A DNA stretch of 64,000 bases from Xanthomonas dyei (lineage in GTDB: Bacteria; Pseudomonadota; Gammaproteobacteria; Xanthomonadales; Xanthomonadaceae): contig NZ_MDEE01000003.1 of NCBI RefSeq assembly GCF_002939865.1, forward strand, positions 1-64,000, given 5' to 3'. Below the pieces are notes generated by a model that had not been told where the DNA came from, ran no database searches, and saw nothing but the letters and a program-made list of their open reading frames with translations. Position numbers and translations under genes: made by a program. This document shows positions 26,274 to 34,904 of this stretch, in pieces; position 1 is the first letter of the stretch; each line of letters begins with the position of its first letter.

Positions 26274-26561
26274 TCAGCCCAGGCCTTTGACGCCGGTGCT
26301 CAGGATCTCCTTGGTCGCCACTCCGGTAGTGGCGGTATCGATGGAGTAGAGCGTGGCGACCCCCATCGTGGTGGCTGACTGTGCGGTGACGTAACTTTGC
26401 TGCTGCGCATTGGTCGCGTTGTGCGCGGCATTCGCCAACGCTTGTGCGGTGGCCTGGTACAGATTGCCCATGGCAATGGCCGGTGCATCGCCCAATACCT
26501 TGGTATTGGCTTGTGTGACGGAGTCGGTGATCTGGTCGTTGACGGCGGTGGGAAATGCCAT
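26274..26561 (-). CDS. RebB-family R-body structural protein (paralogue 1, first in operon)
   Basis: The 95-aa product starts MAFPTAVNDQITDSVTQANT with AAGGAG seven bases upstream, and ends EILSTGVKGLG. It carries the full RebB core (DAPAIAMGNLYQ, NAAHNATNAQQQ, TTMGVATLYSIDTA). As the promoter-proximal gene of a 13-gene minus-strand run it is expected to be the most expressed subunit. The frame is open to 26696 but the extra part has no protein character. Confidence 0.94.
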   Translation of the reverse strand: MAFPTAVNDQITDSVTQANTKVLGDAPAIAMGNLYQATAQALANAAHNATNAQQQSYVTAQSATTMGVATLYSIDTATTGVATKEILSTGVKGLG

Positions 26562-27513
26562 GTTTTTCTCCTTGGAATTGAATGACGGTTGGAGTGCTTG
26601 AAAAACGCGACGGTGTCGAGGTTTGGCAGATCGTTGGCCTGTCGAGAGAATGCTGCGGTGCCACCGCATCACCGTGTCGCCACAATAGAGCGCCATCGGT
26701 TTGGGGAATTGGGGTTAACGATGGCAATCACGGGGTTAACGACGTGAATGCCGCGCTGCTTTAGCGCTGCACCCGACTTAATACCGGTTTTATCGAATCT
26801 TGCCGCGCGTTCAGCGGTAAATCGCGATGCGGTTTGCATTAAATCCATGCAGAAACGATGAGGGCGCGGTAGTTGGCAGTCGCGATGATCTTCGAACGTT
26901 TTTCGCTTGATGGCTCTGGCTGCGCCAAGCGCTGCATGTTGTGCGCGCGATCGCGTTTCCGATGTGTGCCGGACGATCAGATGCGTGTCGATGGCTGGCT
27001 GCGGCTGAGTCTGCTAATACGCGCGTGTTGGCTTGCCATCGACGCAGGATTCGGCTTTATGCGTGAGACGCATCCATGGTTGGTGGTGTGCTGCCAGTGA
27101 CGTGCAGGGTTTGAACCCGTGGCTTTGCCAGTGCGAGCGCTGCGAGCCTGTGATTGACCAATACCTCATTGGGTGCGAGTGCAGATGCCGGGTCGTGTCT
27201 GCGCGCTCTGGCCCGGTATGCGCAGTCATGCGCGATGCGCTGGGTTTACGTCAATCCACACGGTATGTGTGGGCACAGAGTGGTGCCTCAAATCGACGAT
27301 GGAAGAGATGGATGACAGTGGGGTGTGCACGCAGCAGCTGCGACGTTCCACCCGCTTGTCTCACCGCTGGCTCAGCGCGCGGATACCACGCTTGCGCCAG
27401 CATCTTGCTGGGTGCCAAACCTGTGTTTTTCGCTTCCCCGACCAGCTATTTGCTCGCGCGGGCAAGACACATCAAGCGCTACGCGAACCAACCGCGTGCG
27501 CGCACCGTCAAGC
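26562..27513. other. Reb promoter region and gene-free stretch
   Basis: This stretch of about 950 bp has no convincing gene. The half next to the reb operon holds the direct repeat at 26711-26742 and a relatively AT-rich patch (26775-26850) on an otherwise GC-rich background. The half toward hemE contains open frames without protein character. I searched for a -24/-12 sigma-54 promoter on the minus strand and saw none that fits well. Confidence 0.5.
26711..26742. promoter_or_regulatory. Candidate activator site: two 11-bp direct repeats 21 bp apart
   Basis: GGGGTTAACGA occurs at 26711-26721 and again at 26732-26742, exactly two helical turns apart, about 150-180 bp upstream of the first reb gene. 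AraC-type regulators commonly bind direct half-sites spaced near 21 bp, and the adjacent regulator at 16675-18213 has an AraC HTH. The repeat is seen; the assignment is inference. Confidence 0.5.
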
Positions 27514-27549
27514 GGTGATCGACAGCAGATGACGGCGCTGTCGATCACC
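27514..27549 (-). terminator. Hairpin after hemE (possible terminator)
   Basis: A perfect 13-bp inverted repeat, GGTGATCGACAGC and GCTGTCGATCACC, with a 10-base loop, lies 8 bp beyond the hemE stop. No T-run follows on the minus strand, so it may be a Rho-assisted end or an mRNA-stabilising hairpin. Confidence 0.5.
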
Positions 27550-27556
27550 CCTAGCA

Positions 27557-28621
27557 TCAGCGCTTGCTCAGGCTCTGCACCGCTTCCACCAGCACGCCGA
27601 CATGGTCCGGATTCATATCCGGCGACATGCCGTGGCCGAGGTTGAACACGTGGCCCTCGCGCGAGCCGCCGTTGCCCTGCGCGTAGCTGTCCAGGGTCTT
27701 GCCGACTTCGCTGCGGATCGCTTCGGGCGAGCCGTACAGGGTGGCCGGGTCCAGGTTGCCCTGCAGGGCAACGCGGCCGCCGGCGCGCTGGGCGGCGTCG
27801 GCCAGCGAGATGGTCCAGTCCACACCCACCGCTTCGGCACCGCTGGCGGCCAGGTCGGCCACGTAGGCGCCGTTGCCCTTGCCGAACAACACCAGCGGAG
27901 TGCGCTCGGCACCGTCGCCGCGTTCGAGTTCGCGCGCGATGCGGGTGAGGTAGGGCAGCGAAAATTCGCGGTACATCGCCGGCGACAACACGCCGCCCCA
28001 GGTGTCGAACACCTGCAGCGCCTGCGCACCGGCCGCACGTTGTGCGGACAGGTAGGCAATCACCGCATCGGTCACCGTGCTGAGCAGGTGGTGCAGCACG
28101 TCCGGAGCATTGAAGGCCATCGCCTTGATGCGCGCGTATTCCTTACTGCCGCCGCCTTCGATCATGTAGCAGGCCAGCGTCCATGGGCTGCCGGAGAAGC
28201 CGATCAGCGGCACCGCGCCGTCCAGCTCACGGCGGATCAGGCGCACCGCGTCCATCACGTAGCGCAGCTCGGTTTCCATGTCCGGCACGCCCAGGCGATG
28301 GATGGCGGCGGCATCGCGCACCGGGTGACGGAACTTGGGCCCTTCGCCTTCGACGAAGTAAAGCTCCAGGCCCATCGCATCGGGGATGGTGAGGATGTCG
28401 GAGAACAGGATCGCCGCGTCCAGCGGAAACCGCGCCAGCGGCTGCAAGGTCACTTCGCAGGCGATATCCGGGTTCTTGGCCATGCCCAGGAAGCTGCCGG
28501 CGCGCGCGCGGGTGGCGCGGTATTCCGGTAAGTAGCGGCCCGCCTGGCGCATCAACCACACGGGCGTGCGGTCCACGGGCTGACGGTTGAGGGCGCGCAG
28601 CAGACGATCGTTCTTGAGCAT
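27557..28621 (-). CDS. hemE: Uroporphyrinogen decarboxylase
   Basis: The 354-aa enzyme decarboxylates uroporphyrinogen III to coproporphyrinogen III in heme biosynthesis. Conserved segments are visible: [16 protein letters not shown] near the start (substrate-binding arginines), [40 protein letters not shown] and [10 protein letters not shown] near the end. Length is normal. ATG 28621 begins [14 protein letters not shown], the standard start. The WGR-domain gene ends 13 bp upstream, so the two are probably co-transcribed. Confidence 0.98.
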   Translation of the reverse strand: MLKNDRLLRALNRQPVDRTPVWLMRQAGRYLPEYRATRARAGSFLGMAKNPDIACEVTLQPLARFPLDAAILFSDILTIPDAMGLELYFVEGEGPKFRHPVRDAAAIHRLGVPDMETELRYVMDAVRLIRRELDGAVPLIGFSGSPWTLACYMIEGGGSKEYARIKAMAFNAPDVLHHLLSTVTDAVIAYLSAQRAAGAQALQVFDTWGGVLSPAMYREFSLPYLTRIARELERGDGAERTPLVLFGKGNGAYVADLAASGAEAVGVDWTISLADAAQRAGGRVALQGNLDPATLYGSPEAIRSEVGKTLDSYAQGNGGSREGHVFNLGHGMSPDMNPDHVGVLVEAVQSLSKR

Positions 28622-28634
28622 GGGAGATGTGTCC

Positions 28635-28886
28635 TCAGCGCGGCGCGTCGGCGCCGCCGGTGATGAGTTGGAAGCCGCGTTTGAGTTGGGTGTCGCGGGC
28701 CTTTTCGAACGCCCTGTCGGCCTCGTCCTGCAGCAGGTACTGGTCGCGTCGCAGTTGCGTGCGCCCACCGATCTGGCCGCTTTCGCGCAGCAGTTCCCAG
28801 CCACCGAACAGGTCCGGTTGCAGGGTCAGCTGGACGTAGCGGAGCGGCTCGTTGCCGCCGGAATCGTGTTGCAGGAGGATGCGCAT
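28635..28886 (-). CDS. Small WGR-domain protein
   Basis: This 83-aa protein consists of little more than a WGR-like domain: [29 protein letters not shown] and a C-terminal helix [19 protein letters not shown] domains are small nucleic-acid-associated modules also found in PARPs and MolR-type proteins; stand-alone forms are common in proteobacteria and have no defined role. It lies just upstream of hemE on the same strand. No metal or catalytic motif is visible. Confidence 0.85.
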   Translation of the reverse strand: MRILLQHDSGGNEPLRYVQLTLQPDLFGGWELLRESGQIGGRTQLRRDQYLLQDEADRAFEKARDTQLKRGFQLITGGADAPR

Positions 28887-29058
28887 GCGCCCGATTGTAG
28901 CCGGGCAGTGCTGAAGGCTGGGGGCAGTGGGCGCGCCGCGCTGCTCCGGTTACGAAGCTTCATCAGGTCCAGTGTGGCTGTCGGGAAAGCCCGCGCGCGC
29001 TGATCCGCTCCTACGCAACCGACGCTTCGCGTTGCACGCGCCGCAGTGTGCACACGCT

Positions 29059-29129
29059 CCGTAGGAGCGCACCCGGGCGCGAACGGGGTTGACCGGTGAG
29101 GCCCGTCGCGCCCAGGTGCGCTCCTACGG
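29059..29129. repeat. Extragenic palindrome P, copy 1
   Basis: CCGTAGGAGCGCACC...GGGCGCGA at 29059-29082 pairs with TCGCGCCC...GGTGCGCTCCTACGG at 29106-29129. It is a long hairpin of a type scattered through xanthomonad intergenic DNA. It lies in the 673-bp gene-free stretch 28887-29559. Confidence 0.85.
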
Positions 29130-29233
29130 ACGCAGGGTGCTTTCAGATCAGTAGGCGGTGTGGCCGCTGGCGATTTGCGCTGTCGAGAAAGGCGGCAGGC
29201 CGGGTGGCGCGCGGTCGATCAACGCGCAGGCGT

Positions 29234-29304
29234 CATGTAGGAGCGCACCTGGGCGCGATGGGGCTTTGCTGATGAAGCCCGTCGCGCCCAGGTGCGCTCC
29301 CATG
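29234..29304. repeat. Extragenic palindrome P, copy 2
   Basis: This is a second copy of the same hairpin 105 bp further on. The arms GGAGCGCACCTGGGCGCGA and TCGCGCCCAGGTGCGCTCC are perfectly complementary (19 bp). The two copies match closely in the arms and differ in the loop. Confidence 0.85.
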
Positions 29305-29402
29305 GGCGCAGGGGGCTGTCAGACCAGTGAGTGCCGGGGTCCTGGGCGGCGATCGACGGTGGTGTTGCGTAGCTGTCTCGCAATCCGTGCCCGCCCTGTC
29401 TG

Positions 29403-29530
29403 GCTGACCTCACTCTCAGCCGGCCAGGTTCAATCTCAATCGGCCAAGGTCATCGAAGCCCGGCAGGTCGCAACCCACCGTCGACCGGCGAAGGTCAACC
29501 TCGACCGGCTAAGGTCCGTCTCAACCGATA
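29403..29530. repeat. Degenerate ~20-bp direct repeats
   Basis: Five or six imperfect units of the form CTCRACCGGCYAAGGTC recur with a period near 20 bp (CAGCCGGCCAGGTTC, CAATCGGCCAAGGTC, CGACCGGCGAAGGTC, CGACCGGCTAAGGTC, CAACCGATAAG). They lie just downstream of aroB. The units diverge too much for a CRISPR array. Confidence 0.65.
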
Positions 29531-29559
29531 AGCGCTCACCTCAACCCACCATCACGGCC

Positions 29560-30672
29560 TCACCCCGCCAGGATCTGCAGCACCACCGCCTCGTCCACAT
29601 CGGGCACCACTTCGGCCTTGCCGATGCCGCGCCACAGCACCAGGCGCAGGCGGCCGGCGACGTTCTTCTTGTCCAGGCGCATGCGCCCCAGCAGGGACTC
29701 GGGCGACAGGCCGGGCGGGATCTCGGTGGGCAGGTCGAACTCCTGCAGCAGGGTGCGCAGTGCGTCGGTGTCCTGTGCCTCGCTCATACCCAGCGCGGCC
29801 GACAGGCGCGCGGCCAGCACCATGCCTACCGCCACCGCTTCGCCATGGTTGAGGTTGTCGTTGCCGGGCGCGCCATAGCCTTGCTCGGTTTCGATGGCGT
29901 GGCCGAAGGTGTGGCCCAGGTTGAGCAGGGCGCGCTCGCCCTTTTCCAGCGGGTCGCGCGCCACGATCTCGGCCTTGTGTTCGCAGCTGCGGGCGATGGC
30001 CTGTGCCAGCGCCGCCGCATCGCTGTCGAGCAAGGCGCGGCGTTCGGCGTGCAGCCACTGGAAGAACAGCGGGTCGCGGATGGCGCCGTACTTGATCACT
30101 TCGGCCAGGCCGGCGCGCAGTTCGCGGGCGGGCAGGGTGAGCAGGGTGTCGGTATCGGCGATCACCGCGCGTGGTGGATGGAAGGCGCCGACCAGGTTCT
30201 TGCCCTGCGGGATATCCACCGCGGTCTTGCCGCCGACCGACGAATCCACCATCGCCAGCAGGCTGGTGGGCAGCTGCACGCAGTCCACGCCACGCATCCA
30301 GCAGGCGGCGGCGAAGCCGGCCAGGTCGCCGACTACGCCGCCGCCGAGCGCGAACACGCAGGCATCGCGGGTGGCGCCCAGTTCGGCCAGCGCAGTGATG
30401 GCGGCGCCGAAGTTGTCCAGCGTCTTTGAGGCTTCGCCGGCGGCGATCACCAGCTCGCCCAGTTGCAGGTCCGGGCGCGCCTGCAGCAGCGCGCTGCGCA
30501 CGCCGGCCGCATAGTGCGGCGCCACCTGCGTGTCGCTGAGCAGCAGCACGTGACGGCCGCGCACATGGCTGGCCAGGCGCGCGCCATCGGCCAGCAGGCC
30601 GGGAGCAATGGTGATGGTGTACGGCTGCGCACCGTCGACATCGACGCTGCGCGAGGAACGGGGAAGTGTCAT
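29560..30672 (-). CDS. aroB: 3-dehydroquinate synthase
   Basis: The 370-aa enzyme converts DAHP to 3-dehydroquinate in the shikimate pathway, using NAD and a divalent metal. Seen are GEASKT, the NAD-binding [30 protein letters not shown], and the metal ligands in [24 protein letters not shown] and [10 protein letters not shown]. Length is normal. Its ATG at 30672 overlaps the aroK stop (ATGA), the usual aroK-aroB arrangement with coupled translation. Confidence 0.98.
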   Translation of the reverse strand: MTLPRSSRSVDVDGAQPYTITIAPGLLADGARLASHVRGRHVLLLSDTQVAPHYAAGVRSALLQARPDLQLGELVIAAGEASKTLDNFGAAITALAELGATRDACVFALGGGVVGDLAGFAAACWMRGVDCVQLPTSLLAMVDSSVGGKTAVDIPQGKNLVGAFHPPRAVIADTDTLLTLPARELRAGLAEVIKYGAIRDPLFFQWLHAERRALLDSDAAALAQAIARSCEHKAEIVARDPLEKGERALLNLGHTFGHAIETEQGYGAPGNDNLNHGEAVAVGMVLAARLSAALGMSEAQDTDALRTLLQEFDLPTEIPPGLSPESLLGRMRLDKKNVAGRLRLVLWRGIGKAEVVPDVDEAVVLQILAG

Positions 30673-31211
30673 GCGGGGGTACTCGACATGCGCCATTGCG
30701 CAGCCAGGCGCAGCACCAGCTGCGCGGTGGCCTCGGCGGGGGAGAAATGATCGGTTTCCAGGGTGAGGTCGGCGACCTCCTGATACAGCGGGGTGCGATG
30801 CGCGGCCATCGCGTGCAGCACCTGCTCGCGGTCGGCGCGCTGCAGCAGCGGGCGATTGCGGTCGCGCGCCAGCCGGGTGAGTTGCGCCGGCACGCTCACG
30901 TGCAGATAGACCACAAACCCGCGCTCACGAATCCGCGCGCGGTTGAGCGGATCCAGCACTGCGCCGCCACCGGTGGAAATGAGTTTGTTGTCCTGTTGCA
31001 GCAGCGTCTGCAAGGTCTGGGCTTCCTGCTGCCGAAAGTGCGCTTCGCCATGTTGTTCGAAGATCGCCGGGATGCTGCTGCCCACGTGTTCGACAATGGC
31101 CTGATCCACATCCACGAACTCCAGCCCGAAGCGCTCGGCCAGGCGGCGGCCGATGCAGCTTTTTCCGGCGCCCATCGGGCCGATCATCACGAGATTGGGT
31201 GCGGGGTTCAT
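30669..31211 (-). CDS. aroK: Shikimate kinase
   Basis: The 180-aa enzyme phosphorylates shikimate with ATP. It begins [20 protein letters not shown] (Walker A GPMGAGKS). It continues with DVDQAIVEH (substrate-binding Asp), [13 protein letters not shown] and RDRNRPLL (lid). The start ATG 31211 gives the standard N-terminus; the longer frame is unsupported. It is the upstream partner of aroB and is divergent from pdxH. Confidence 0.98.
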   Translation of the reverse strand: MNPAPNLVMIGPMGAGKSCIGRRLAERFGLEFVDVDQAIVEHVGSSIPAIFEQHGEAHFRQQEAQTLQTLLQQDNKLISTGGGAVLDPLNRARIRERGFVVYLHVSVPAQLTRLARDRNRPLLQRADREQVLHAMAAHRTPLYQEVADLTLETDHFSPAEATAQLVLRLAAQWRMSSTPA

Positions 31212-31352
31212 GCGCAGGGATCGTAGCATTCGCCTTCGCACTCGCGTACCGGGCGGCTCGACGCGGCTCATCGGTGCGGCCCACGCAGAGCCGGTGATTG
31301 CCACAACACGTAGGCGCCGATGGCAATGCCAATTGCACAGGCGGCGACAGCC

Positions 31353-31398
31353 GTGCCATGCGACAAGCGCGTGCCATGCGACAAGCGCGTGCAATGCG
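31353..31398. repeat. 18-bp tandem repeat upstream of pdxH
   Basis: GTGCCATGCGACAAGCGC occurs twice head-to-tail (31353-31370 and 31371-31388), followed by a partial third unit. It lies in the aroK-pdxH intergenic region, about 40 bp before the pdxH start. Confidence 0.9.
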
Positions 31399-31435
31399 CC
31401 CACAATGGGCGCTTCTCCTGCTGCCACCTACCGTC

Positions 31436-32035
31436 ATGCCCGATCTGTACGCAGAAGCGCTTGCCACCTTTACCGCGTTGTATGCCGAGGCGCAGAACAG
31501 CGCCGAACTGGAAGCCAGCGCAATGACCGTGGCCACCGCCAACGTGGACGGGCGGCCGAGCGCGCGCACCGTGTTGCTCAAGGCCTTCGACACGCGCGGA
31601 TTCGTGTTTTACACGCATCTGGACAGCGCAAAGGGCCGCGATCTGCAGACCCATCCGCAGGCGGCGCTGCTGTTCTTGTGGCGCAGCCTGCGCGAAGCCG
31701 GCATCCAGGTGCGTATCGAAGGCGGTGTACAGCTGGTCAGCGCGGACGAATCGGACGCGTATTTCGCCTCGCGCCCGCGCATGAGCCAGATCGGCGCGTG
31801 GGCGTCGCTGCAATCGCAGACGCTGGGCTCGCGCGAGGAGTTCGATGCGGCGATCGCCAAGGTCGAAGCGACTTTCGAAGGCCGCGAGGTGCCGCGTCCG
31901 GACGGCTGGGGCGGCTTCCGGGTGGTGCCGCAGGCGTTCGAGTTCTGGTACGGCGCCAAGTTCCGGCTACACGAGCGCTGGCGCTACGAGGCCGATGCGG
32001 CCAGCCGGTGGACCAAACGCATGCTGTATCCGTGA
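31436..32035 (+). CDS. pdxH: Pyridoxine/pyridoxamine 5'-phosphate oxidase
   Basis: The 199-aa FMN enzyme oxidises PNP or PMP to pyridoxal 5'-phosphate. Seen are [19 protein letters not shown] (FMN-binding), [13 protein letters not shown] (substrate loop), and the C-terminal FEFWYG and RLHERWRYE segments with the PLP-binding arginines, ending RMLYP. ATG 31436 is chosen because the upstream in-frame extension only translates the tandem repeat. The downstream acetyltransferase remnant overlaps its stop by 4 bp. Confidence 0.98.
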   Translation: MPDLYAEALATFTALYAEAQNSAELEASAMTVATANVDGRPSARTVLLKAFDTRGFVFYTHLDSAKGRDLQTHPQAALLFLWRSLREAGIQVRIEGGVQLVSADESDAYFASRPRMSQIGAWASLQSQTLGSREEFDAAIAKVEATFEGREVPRPDGWGGFRVVPQAFEFWYGAKFRLHERWRYEADAASRWTKRMLYP

Positions 32036-32479
32036 GTGCGCAGGCCGGGTGGCGGGTGCGCGCGGCGGTCGGTGCCGATGCGCGGGCCTTGCGCCTGGCC
32101 TTGTGGCCGGATGCCGACGATGACGCGGACCAACTGCAGGCGGCGCTCGTGCGCTCGGACGCCAGTCATCTGCTGGCAGTAGACGACGCGGATGCGGCAC
32201 CGGGGTTTGCCGAGCTATCGGTGCGCCACGACTACGTCAATGGCACCGAAAGCACCCCGGTTGGCTTTCTGGAACGGGGGGTAGGTGGTTCCGGCCTGGC
32301 GCGGCCGCGGGCTCGGTCGTGCGCTGGTGGCAGCGGCGGCCCAGTGGACCCGGGAGCGGGGCTGCGCGGAGCTGGCCTCCGATGCGCGGCTGGAAGACAG
32401 CGACGCGCAGGCGGCGCATGCGGCGTGCGGTTTCGAGCCAACTGAACGGGGGGCTGCTTCCGCCTGCAGCTTGCCTGAC
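32032..32479 (+). pseudogene. Decayed AAC(6')-type aminoglycoside acetyltransferase
   Basis: A GTG overlapping the pdxH stop opens a GNAT-type frame: RLALWPDADDDADQLQAAL, then ELSVRHDYVNGTESTPVGFL, diagnostic of AAC(6') enzymes. After that the frame is lost. The rest of the domain (VVPAWRGRGLGRALV, AQWTRERGCAELASDA, ACGFEPTER) continues in another frame from about 32285, preceded there by a TAG. A further shift near 32450 hides the natural C-terminus. Both breaks fall at the identical string GAACGGGGGG (32272-32281, 32443-32452). The chromosomal gene is therefore inactive unless the G-runs are miscalled. Confidence 0.8.
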
Positions 32480-32588
32480 CAGCGGACTTGCGGCCCTTTC
32501 TGCCGGTCGCAGACAGTCTGTAGTATGTCCGCCCATTGCACGCTCTTGCTGCATCACATCGCCCCATGACCGAAGGACAGGACATCCT

Positions 32589-33005
32589 ATGACGCAGTAC
32601 ACCACTGTCGAATTGCACGGCCTGCTGGCCGAGCGCTACCGCGGCGAGCCGATCGAGGTCGAACTGATCGACGGGCTGGAGCCGGCCATCAACCTCACCC
32701 TGGCCGACCACGGCGACATGCAGATCCAGGTTGCCGCCTCCGGCTCGCAGGTGTTCGTTTCCACGCTGCTGGCCAACGCCGACCAGGTCAACGACCGCGC
32801 AGCGTTCAACGATGCCTGCCTGCGGCTCAATCCGCTCAACCCGTTGTCCAACCTGGGCCTGGTCCAGGTCGATGGCAAGGATAGCTATGTGGTCTTCGGC
32901 GAGCTGTCGGCGTCGTCCACGCTCGACCAGATCGACGAGGAAATCCAGACCCTGGCGGCCAATACGCTGGATGCCGCCGAATCTCTCAAGCCGTTCTTTT
33001 CCTAA
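32589..33005 (+). CDS. YjfI-like DUF2170 protein
   Basis: The 138-aa cytoplasmic protein matches DUF2170 (E. coli YjfI): MTQYTTVELHGLLAERY, then beta strands, LRLNPLNPLSNLGLV and a C-terminal helix ending ESLKPFFS. Its biochemical function is not established. It is the first gene of a seven-gene operon whose order matches E. coli yjfI-yjfJ-yjfK-yjfL-yjfM-yjfC with one insertion, and it is followed 12 bp later by the PspA-type gene. The promoter should lie in 32480-32588. Confidence 0.88.
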   Translation: MTQYTTVELHGLLAERYRGEPIEVELIDGLEPAINLTLADHGDMQIQVAASGSQVFVSTLLANADQVNDRAAFNDACLRLNPLNPLSNLGLVQVDGKDSYVVFGELSASSTLDQIDEEIQTLAANTLDAAESLKPFFS

Positions 33006-33017
33006 AGGCGTGTTGTC

Positions 33018-33791
33018 ATGAGTATTTTTTCCAAACTGATCACGCTGCTGCGTGGTACTGCACACGAAACCGGCCAGAAAGCGGTCGACGCCAATGCGTT
33101 GCGCATCCTGGACCAGGAAATGCGCGATGCCGGCGCCCAGCTGACGCGCTCGCGCGAAGAGCTGACCAAACTGATGGCGCAGAGCAAGCTGGCCCAGCAG
33201 AAGATCGACGCGCGTGCCGGCAAGATGGCCGAATACACCCGCTACATCGAAGGCGCATTGGCGAAGAACGACGAGGCACTGGCGCACGACGTGGCGGTCA
33301 AACTGGCTGCGCTGGAAAGCGAAGACGCCGGCGACAAGGCCTCCAAGACAGCGCTGGACCAATCGGTGGTGACGCTCAAGGCCACCATCCAGAAGACCGA
33401 AAACCAGCTGCGCGGCATGCGCCAGCAGATCGATACCGTCAAGGCGACCGATGCGGTGCAGAAGGCGCAGGCCGCCATTGCCGCTCGGCATTCCGGTGCC
33501 AGCAGCAAGATGGGCTCGGCACTGGAATCGCTGGAGCGCATCAAGGCGCGCCAGGCCGAAACCTCCGCCCGCATCGAATCGGCCGAAGAGCTCGAATCGT
33601 CCACGGGCGATGGCGATCTGAATCGACGTCTGGCCGCAGCCGGCCTGATGGAAGGCGAATCCAATGCGGCCGCGGTGCTGGCACGCTTCAAGAAGCCGGC
33701 CGCCCAACTCGGCCACGACACCGCCAGCGGGACCGCGCCGTTGATCGGCCAGGTGCGCGACGTGCAGCAGGTTCCGCGCAGCGACAGCTGA
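33018..33791 (+). CDS. PspA/IM30 family membrane-stress protein (YjfJ-like)
   Basis: This 257-aa protein is almost entirely heptad-rich coiled coil. It starts with the amphipathic MSIFSKLITLLRGTAHETG that docks on membranes. A long hairpin follows (DQEMRDAGAQLTRSREELTK onward), with a C-terminal helix and tail. The family forms ESCRT-III-like polymers that stabilise damaged inner membrane. It belongs to the YjfJ branch rather than classical PspA, since no pspBC/pspF genes are nearby. It is co-operonic with the channel, DUF2491, DUF350, DUF1190 and ATP-grasp-like genes. Confidence 0.93.
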   Translation: MSIFSKLITLLRGTAHETGQKAVDANALRILDQEMRDAGAQLTRSREELTKLMAQSKLAQQKIDARAGKMAEYTRYIEGALAKNDEALAHDVAVKLAALESEDAGDKASKTALDQSVVTLKATIQKTENQLRGMRQQIDTVKATDAVQKAQAAIAARHSGASSKMGSALESLERIKARQAETSARIESAEELESSTGDGDLNRRLAAAGLMEGESNAAAVLARFKKPAAQLGHDTASGTAPLIGQVRDVQQVPRSDS

Positions 33792-33819
33792 CCCGTAACG
33801 CCACGGCACAGGACGCGCC

Positions 33820-34902
33820 ATGATCATTGTTGGAAAGCTGTTCCGGGTCTTGCGGCGCCACGTGCGCCGCGTCAGTTGGGGCATGGTGGCGCTGGCGCTG
33901 CTGGCCCACATGGGCCTGAGCTGGGCGTTGCTGTGGCTGGCCGGCGAGCACAAGCTCGTCGGTCTGGACGCGTTTCCGTATTACTACATGACTACCGCCA
34001 CCACCATCGGCTATGGCGACCTGTCGCCGGGCTCGGTGCCCGGGCGCTATATCGCCGCGTTCGTGTTGATGCCGGGCGCAGTGGCCTTGTTCGCCACGGT
34101 GCTGGCCAAGACCAGCGGCGTCCTCATCACGTTTTGGAGGCGCCATTCCATGGGCAAGATGGCCTACGCCGATTTGACCGGGCACACCATTCTGATCGGC
34201 TGGCAGGGCACTGCCTCCACGCGCTTGCTGGAGCTGCTGCTATCGGACACCGCCACCGACGACGAAGGCGTGGTGCTGATCGCCGAAGGCGTCGCTGAAA
34301 ACCCGATGCCCGACCAAATGCGCTTTGTCGCCGCCGAGTCGTACACGCATACCGAGGTGTATCTGCGCGCCGGCATCGCGGGCGCGGCGCGGGTGATCGT
34401 CAACCCACCGTCCGACGACCAGACCCTGGCGGCGGTGTTCGCATTGATGGCGCATGCGCCGCGCGCGCATGTGGTGGCGCACTTCGACTCGGCCAGCGCC
34501 GCGCGCCTGGTCAATCACCATTACCCGGCCATCGAGTGCACGCGCCCGATGACCGCCGAAATCCTGGCCCGCGCCGCGCAGGACCCGGGCAGTGCCGCCA
34601 TCACCGCCGAGTTGTTGTCGGTGGACGATGGCCCCACCCAGTTCAGTCTTGCCGTGCCTGCGGAGGTGGATGCGCTGGATTACAGCCGGCTCGCCGCCGA
34701 TTTCAGCCAGCGCGGTGCCTTGCTGCTGGGCCTGCGTGCGCCCGATGGCGCGTTGCGCTTGAATCCGTCAGCACGCACCGCTGTCGCCGGCGGTGCCATG
34801 CTGTATTACCTGGCCGAACAGCGGGTGCCTGCGCACGCGATTGCGTGGCAGGCATTGCGTGCTTCGGCCGCCCCCATTCCTGCATCGCCGCAAGGTGTCT
34901 GA
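33820..34902 (+). CDS. Potassium channel with TrkA-N type regulatory domain
   Basis: The 360-aa protein has one N-terminal helix (VALALLAHMGLSWALLWLAG). A pore loop follows with selectivity filter TTATTIGYGD, then a second helix (FVLMPGAVALFATVLA), so it is a two-helix channel. The C-terminal region is Rossmann-like (HTILIGWQGTASTRLLELLL), as in RCK/TrkA-N domains. It is inserted between yjfJ- and yjfK-like genes. A role in restoring membrane potential under envelope stress would fit the PspA context (inference). Confidence 0.92.
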   Translation: MIIVGKLFRVLRRHVRRVSWGMVALALLAHMGLSWALLWLAGEHKLVGLDAFPYYYMTTATTIGYGDLSPGSVPGRYIAAFVLMPGAVALFATVLAKTSGVLITFWRRHSMGKMAYADLTGHTILIGWQGTASTRLLELLLSDTATDDEGVVLIAEGVAENPMPDQMRFVAAESYTHTEVYLRAGIAGAARVIVNPPSDDQTLAAVFALMAHAPRAHVVAHFDSASAARLVNHHYPAIECTRPMTAEILARAAQDPGSAAITAELLSVDDGPTQFSLAVPAEVDALDYSRLAADFSQRGALLLGLRAPDGALRLNPSARTAVAGGAMLYYLAEQRVPAHAIAWQALRASAAPIPASPQGV

Positions 34903-34904
34903 CG

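Noticed and set aside
26562..26900. Sigma-54 promoter for the reb operon
   Set aside because: The closest match (TGGCACC near 26660, minus strand) lacks a -12 GC at the right spacing, and the regulator has no GAFTGA motif.
27100..27175. tRNA-like GGGTTTGAACCC segment
   Set aside because: No acceptor, D or anticodon stems can be drawn around it.
29059..29530. Possible CRISPR array near aroB
   Set aside because: There are only two palindromes and a set of degenerate 20-mers without constant repeats, spacers of even length or cas genes.
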